NCBI GenBank assembly: GCA_024638545.1
Contig: JAHEKD010000055.1
Span: 1-9,370, forward strand
DNA length: 9,370 bases
From: Gammaproteobacteria bacterium
Lineage (GTDB): Bacteria; Pseudomonadota; Gammaproteobacteria; Arenicellales; JAHEKD01
Direction: 5' to 3'
A model generated the notes under the pieces. That model did no database searches. It was not told the origin of the DNA and worked only from the letters and a program-made list of their open reading frames with translations. The translations under genes were made by a program, and so were the position numbers. Shown one piece after another: positions 7,089 to 9,370 of the stretch; position 1 is the stretch's first letter; the number at the start of each line of letters is the position of its first letter.

Positions 7089-7210
7089 TCTTGCGTGAAT
7101 CTGCAACTGAATCGTATCGTGCTTTAAGCAAAATTAGTGAGTTAATTGAATTTTATATTCGACTATTGTAGTATCGTTCGAGGCAAGGGTGTCAATTGTA
7201 AAATTATGAT

Positions 7211-7240
7211 GTAGTTGAAAACTACGACGTAAACTTACGT
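7211..7240. promoter_or_regulatory. Two adjacent dyads, possible operator
   Basis: GTAGTT (7211-7216) and AACTAC (7220-7225) form a perfect 6-bp inverted repeat with a 3-base gap. Directly next to it, ACGTAA (7227-7232) and TTACGT (7235-7240) form a second with a 2-base gap. They sit in AT-rich DNA about 215 bp before the large surface-protein gene, as a regulator-binding site might. The regulator is not identifiable. Confidence 0.3.
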
Positions 7241-7455
7241 AAATATATAAATTAACGTTTATTCTTAACATCACTTTTGGGTAAATGCCAGTTCACTCTT
7301 CCAGAGATTGAATTTTCTCGTTTAAAAAAATTTAAGAAAAATTCATGTTTAATTAATTTTTTAAAGCATCAAAGGATGAAGGGCACATGTTTATCGAGTA
7401 AGGGTAATCAGTCTTTCGATTATTAACGCCAAGAGTTTATGGAATGGGGATGGAA

Positions 7456-9370
7456 ATGAGTATGTTTTCATGCGGTGCGTATGCAGTTGCGTCGCTAGTA
7501 CTGTTATCAGCAGTACCTTTTTACTTGTTAAGGTTTATCAGGCTTAACAAGCCATACTCAAAACAACAACGGCTTAACAAGCCATACTCAAAACAACAAC
7601 GGCTTAACAAGCCATACTCAAAACAACAACGGCTTAACAAGCCATACTCAAAACAACAGTGGTTTAAACTAGCCTTTGTTACGGGTTTGCTAAGCGTATA
7701 TTTTCCTGCGCAGGCGCAATCTGACTGGGTCGGCTGGCCCAGTGCTGATGAGCGTGATGGCCGTTTCCTGGCGGTTACCGGGCCGCTGTCCGCCATCGAT
7801 TACGTTGCCCCAAACATCATAATTGGAATTCCTGAGGCCGCGACACAATTTGATATTGAGCTGTTTGACGGTGATGCCAGTGCTGCTCTTAGCAGTAAAT
7901 ACGACATCAACGTAAGCAGTGCAGGCTATACCTATACGCTTTTCCCTGATCCTAATCGGGACGGTAGCGGCGGAGTGGCAGAGCTTACACGCACCGATGC
8001 GGATTTTGCAAATGACAAGTGGAGTCCTTATGTGACGAATCAACCTGTAAATCCGGCTGCCCAGGGTCCAGGCGGTTTTTACTGGTATCGCTTGGCGCTT
8101 GAGTTCAATGGTGATCCGGATACCGAACAGTTTTTTAATGCGCTGAAGGTACGTGTCAGATCTGACGATACAGCTACTTCTGTAAGCGTCAGCGCATTTC
8201 AGGAGGTCATTATCGGTTCATCACCTTTTAATCCCATATTGGATCCAGGATTATCTTCGCCTGATAACACCTATAATGGTGACTGGGAATTTGATGTTAG
8301 GGTCACTGCTGCCGCGATTCCACCAATAGAATTTACTGATGCAGACGCGGATTTTGCCGGAGATGTGAGTTCACCGGGTGTGCCGCCTGATGATAATTTT
8401 GCAAGGCCGGACTTTTTAATTTCGCCCAGTATTCGTTATGAGCTGTTTGCACCCAGTGGTGAGCTGTTGACGCTGAATACGGACCCCTCGGGTACCGAAG
8501 AAGAGGAAACATTTTTTTACAATCCACCGGTTGCGGTACCGCCGGGCCTGTATCGATGGCGCTGGTTTGGTGTGGATGCGTCTAATGTCTTTATAATTCG
8601 AACAAAATTCGAGCTCTTCCCGGTTATTGAAAATCAGCCGACTGCTTTGGGCAACTACGTCTGGCTGGATGAGAATGCTGATGGCGTTCAGGATGCCGGT
8701 GAACCCGGCCTGGCAGGCGTGACGATTTTATTAAAAGATGTTATCGGGGACGTGATCGGCACCCGGGTAACGGATTCAAATGGCGGTTATCTGTTTGACA
8801 AGTTAGAGCCTGGACGATATACGGTTGAGATTGACCCGCTGACATTACCTGTTGGCGTAACCCAAACGGTTAATCCTGTTCTGGGTAGCGCCGATTTCGG
8901 TAACCAGAGTTTGCCATATACTGTTGACCTGGCGTTAGGCGACGTCAACCTGACGGCGGACTTTGGTTTTAGCTATGCTGACCCGGATGGCAATCAGGGT
9001 CCGGCTGCACTGGGTGATAAAGTCTGGATTGACAGTAACGGCAACGGCTTGCAGGATCGCGGTGAGCCCGGTCTGGGCGGAGTTGAGCTGACCCTGTACA
9101 CTGATACCTCTGGCGATGGCGTTATCGACCCCAGCGTAGATACACCATTCACTGCGGCTGTCGACGGCCAGGGCAACACCGGTACCGGCACGACCACGAC
9201 TCGTGCAGACGGCAGCTATATTTTTACAGAGCTGCCCGCAGATGCTTATGTGGCAGTGGTCAATCCTGCAACCCTCCCGGCCGGTTTTAAGCAAACCGCC
9301 GATCCTGATGATTTTGGCATGCCGGCGACAGCGCCGGACAATCAGACCACGTTACCGGTAGTGCTCGGGC
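7456..9370 (+). CDS. Large SdrD-B-repeat surface protein, partial (C-terminus beyond window)
   Basis: The frame is open for 638 codons and leaves the window. In-frame ATGs are at 7444, 7450, 7456 and 7462, after a TAA at 7405. I chose 7456 because GGGGA lies five bases upstream, but the others remain possible. Seen from 7456: a hydrophobic stretch (about 6-26); four 10-residue repeats LNKPYSKQQR (30-69, the last ending in W); a second hydrophobic core, with signal cleavage probably after AQA (85-87); two beta-rich domains (about 90-280 and 285-392) resembling those of the protein at 1193; then two SdrD-B/Cna-B-like repeats beginning at about 397 and 518. Each repeat carries a calcium-loop motif, DENADGVQDAGEPG and DSNGNGLQDRGEPG. 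Such repeats build stalks of secreted adhesins in many bacteria. Function here (adhesion or matrix) is inferred, and the anchoring mechanism lies outside the window. Confidence 0.85.
   Translation, partial: MSMFSCGAYAVASLVLLSAVPFYLLRFIRLNKPYSKQQRLNKPYSKQQRLNKPYSKQQRLNKPYSKQQWFKLAFVTGLLSVYFPAQAQSDWVGWPSADERDGRFLAVTGPLSAIDYVAPNIIIGIPEAATQFDIELFDGDASAALSSKYDINVSSAGYTYTLFPDPNRDGSGGVAELTRTDADFANDKWSPYVTNQPVNPAAQGPGGFYWYRLALEFNGDPDTEQFFNALKVRVRSDDTATSVSVSAFQEVIIGSSPFNPILDPGLSSPDNTYNGDWEFDVRVTAAAIPPIEFTDADADFAGDVSSPGVPPDDNFARPDFLISPSIRYELFAPSGELLTLNTDPSGTEEEETFFYNPPVAVPPGLYRWRWFGVDASNVFIIRTKFELFPVIENQPTALGNYVWLDENADGVQDAGEPGLAGVTILLKDVIGDVIGTRVTDSNGGYLFDKLEPGRYTVEIDPLTLPVGVTQTVNPVLGSADFGNQSLPYTVDLALGDVNLTADFGFSYADPDGNQGPAALGDKVWIDSNGNGLQDRGEPGLGGVELTLYTDTSGDGVIDPSVDTPFTAAVDGQGNTGTGTTTTRADGSYIFTELPADAYVAVVNPATLPAGFKQTADPDDFGMPATAPDNQTTLPVVLG
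7541..7660 (+). repeat. Four tandem 30-bp repeats within the signal-peptide region
   Basis: Units lie at 7541-7570, 7571-7600, 7601-7630 and 7631-7660. The first three are identical; the last differs at two bases near its end. Each unit is ten codons, so copy-number change keeps frame. The encoded decapeptide has two Lys and one Arg, making a long basic stretch before the signal-peptide core. Confidence 0.97.

Larger units (their letters stand above)
6826..7455. other. Degenerate, AT-rich region between the cassette and the second surface-protein gene
   Basis: About 630 bp without an intact gene. The left part (6849-7088) holds a carbohydrate-binding-module remnant. The rest, from 7089 to about 7440, is AT-rich and full of stops, contains the dyads at 7211-7240, and presumably carries the promoter of the gene at 7456. 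A weak candidate is TTGAAT (7308-7313) with TTTAAG (7331-7336), 17 bp apart. Confidence 0.6.

Noticed and set aside
7541..7660. CRISPR-like array from the regular 30-bp units
   Set aside because: The units are directly adjacent with no spacers and are in frame with a coding sequence, so they are tandem coding repeats.

Overview
The window looks like an accessory segment of a Gram-negative bacterial chromosome, most likely gammaproteobacterial. Reasons: mid-GC coding DNA, secreted proteins with classical signal peptides, GEVED and SdrD-B-like surface domains, an O-antigen-ligase-like membrane protein, and a short inverted repeat resembling repeats I remember near REP-associated transposases. 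No rRNA, tRNA or housekeeping marker is present, so the taxonomy is inference.

Layout. (1) 1-707, minus strand: 5' part of a polytopic membrane protein of the O-antigen ligase/polymerase type, cut by the window edge. (2) 708-1192: non-coding, with a probable sigma-70 promoter for the next gene. (3) 1193-3436, plus: a 747-residue secreted protein with two N-terminal beta-rich domains, a GEVED domain and a C-terminal TPGYWK domain, followed by a strong hairpin terminator. (4) 3490-3573: an 84-bp element with perfect 22-bp inverted repeats, ending 18 bp before the next start codon. (5) 3592-6825, plus: a three-gene RiPP cassette, consisting of a lasso-cyclase-like asparagine synthetase homologue with Ser in place of the glutaminase Cys2, a 62-residue lasso-type precursor with a YxxP...G leader, and an HPr-kinase-like protein. 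The usual lasso B1 (PqqD-like) and B2 (transglutaminase-like) genes are absent from the window. (6) 6826-7455: a carbohydrate-binding-module (CBM6-like) remnant and AT-rich DNA with strong dyads. (7) 7456-9370, plus: the start of a large SdrD-B-repeat surface protein that runs off the window. Four tandem 30-bp repeats encode a highly basic stretch just before its signal-peptide core.

How it fits together. The two secreted proteins appear to share both N-terminal domains and differ in their C-terminal parts, so they look like paralogues now flanking the lasso-like cassette. An inverted-repeat element on the left and a truncated gene remnant on the right suggest that the cassette was inserted or rearranged between them. 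The most interesting items are the C-A-kinase cassette with a short atypical core and no B genes, the repeat-extended signal peptide, and the paralogous adhesin pair.
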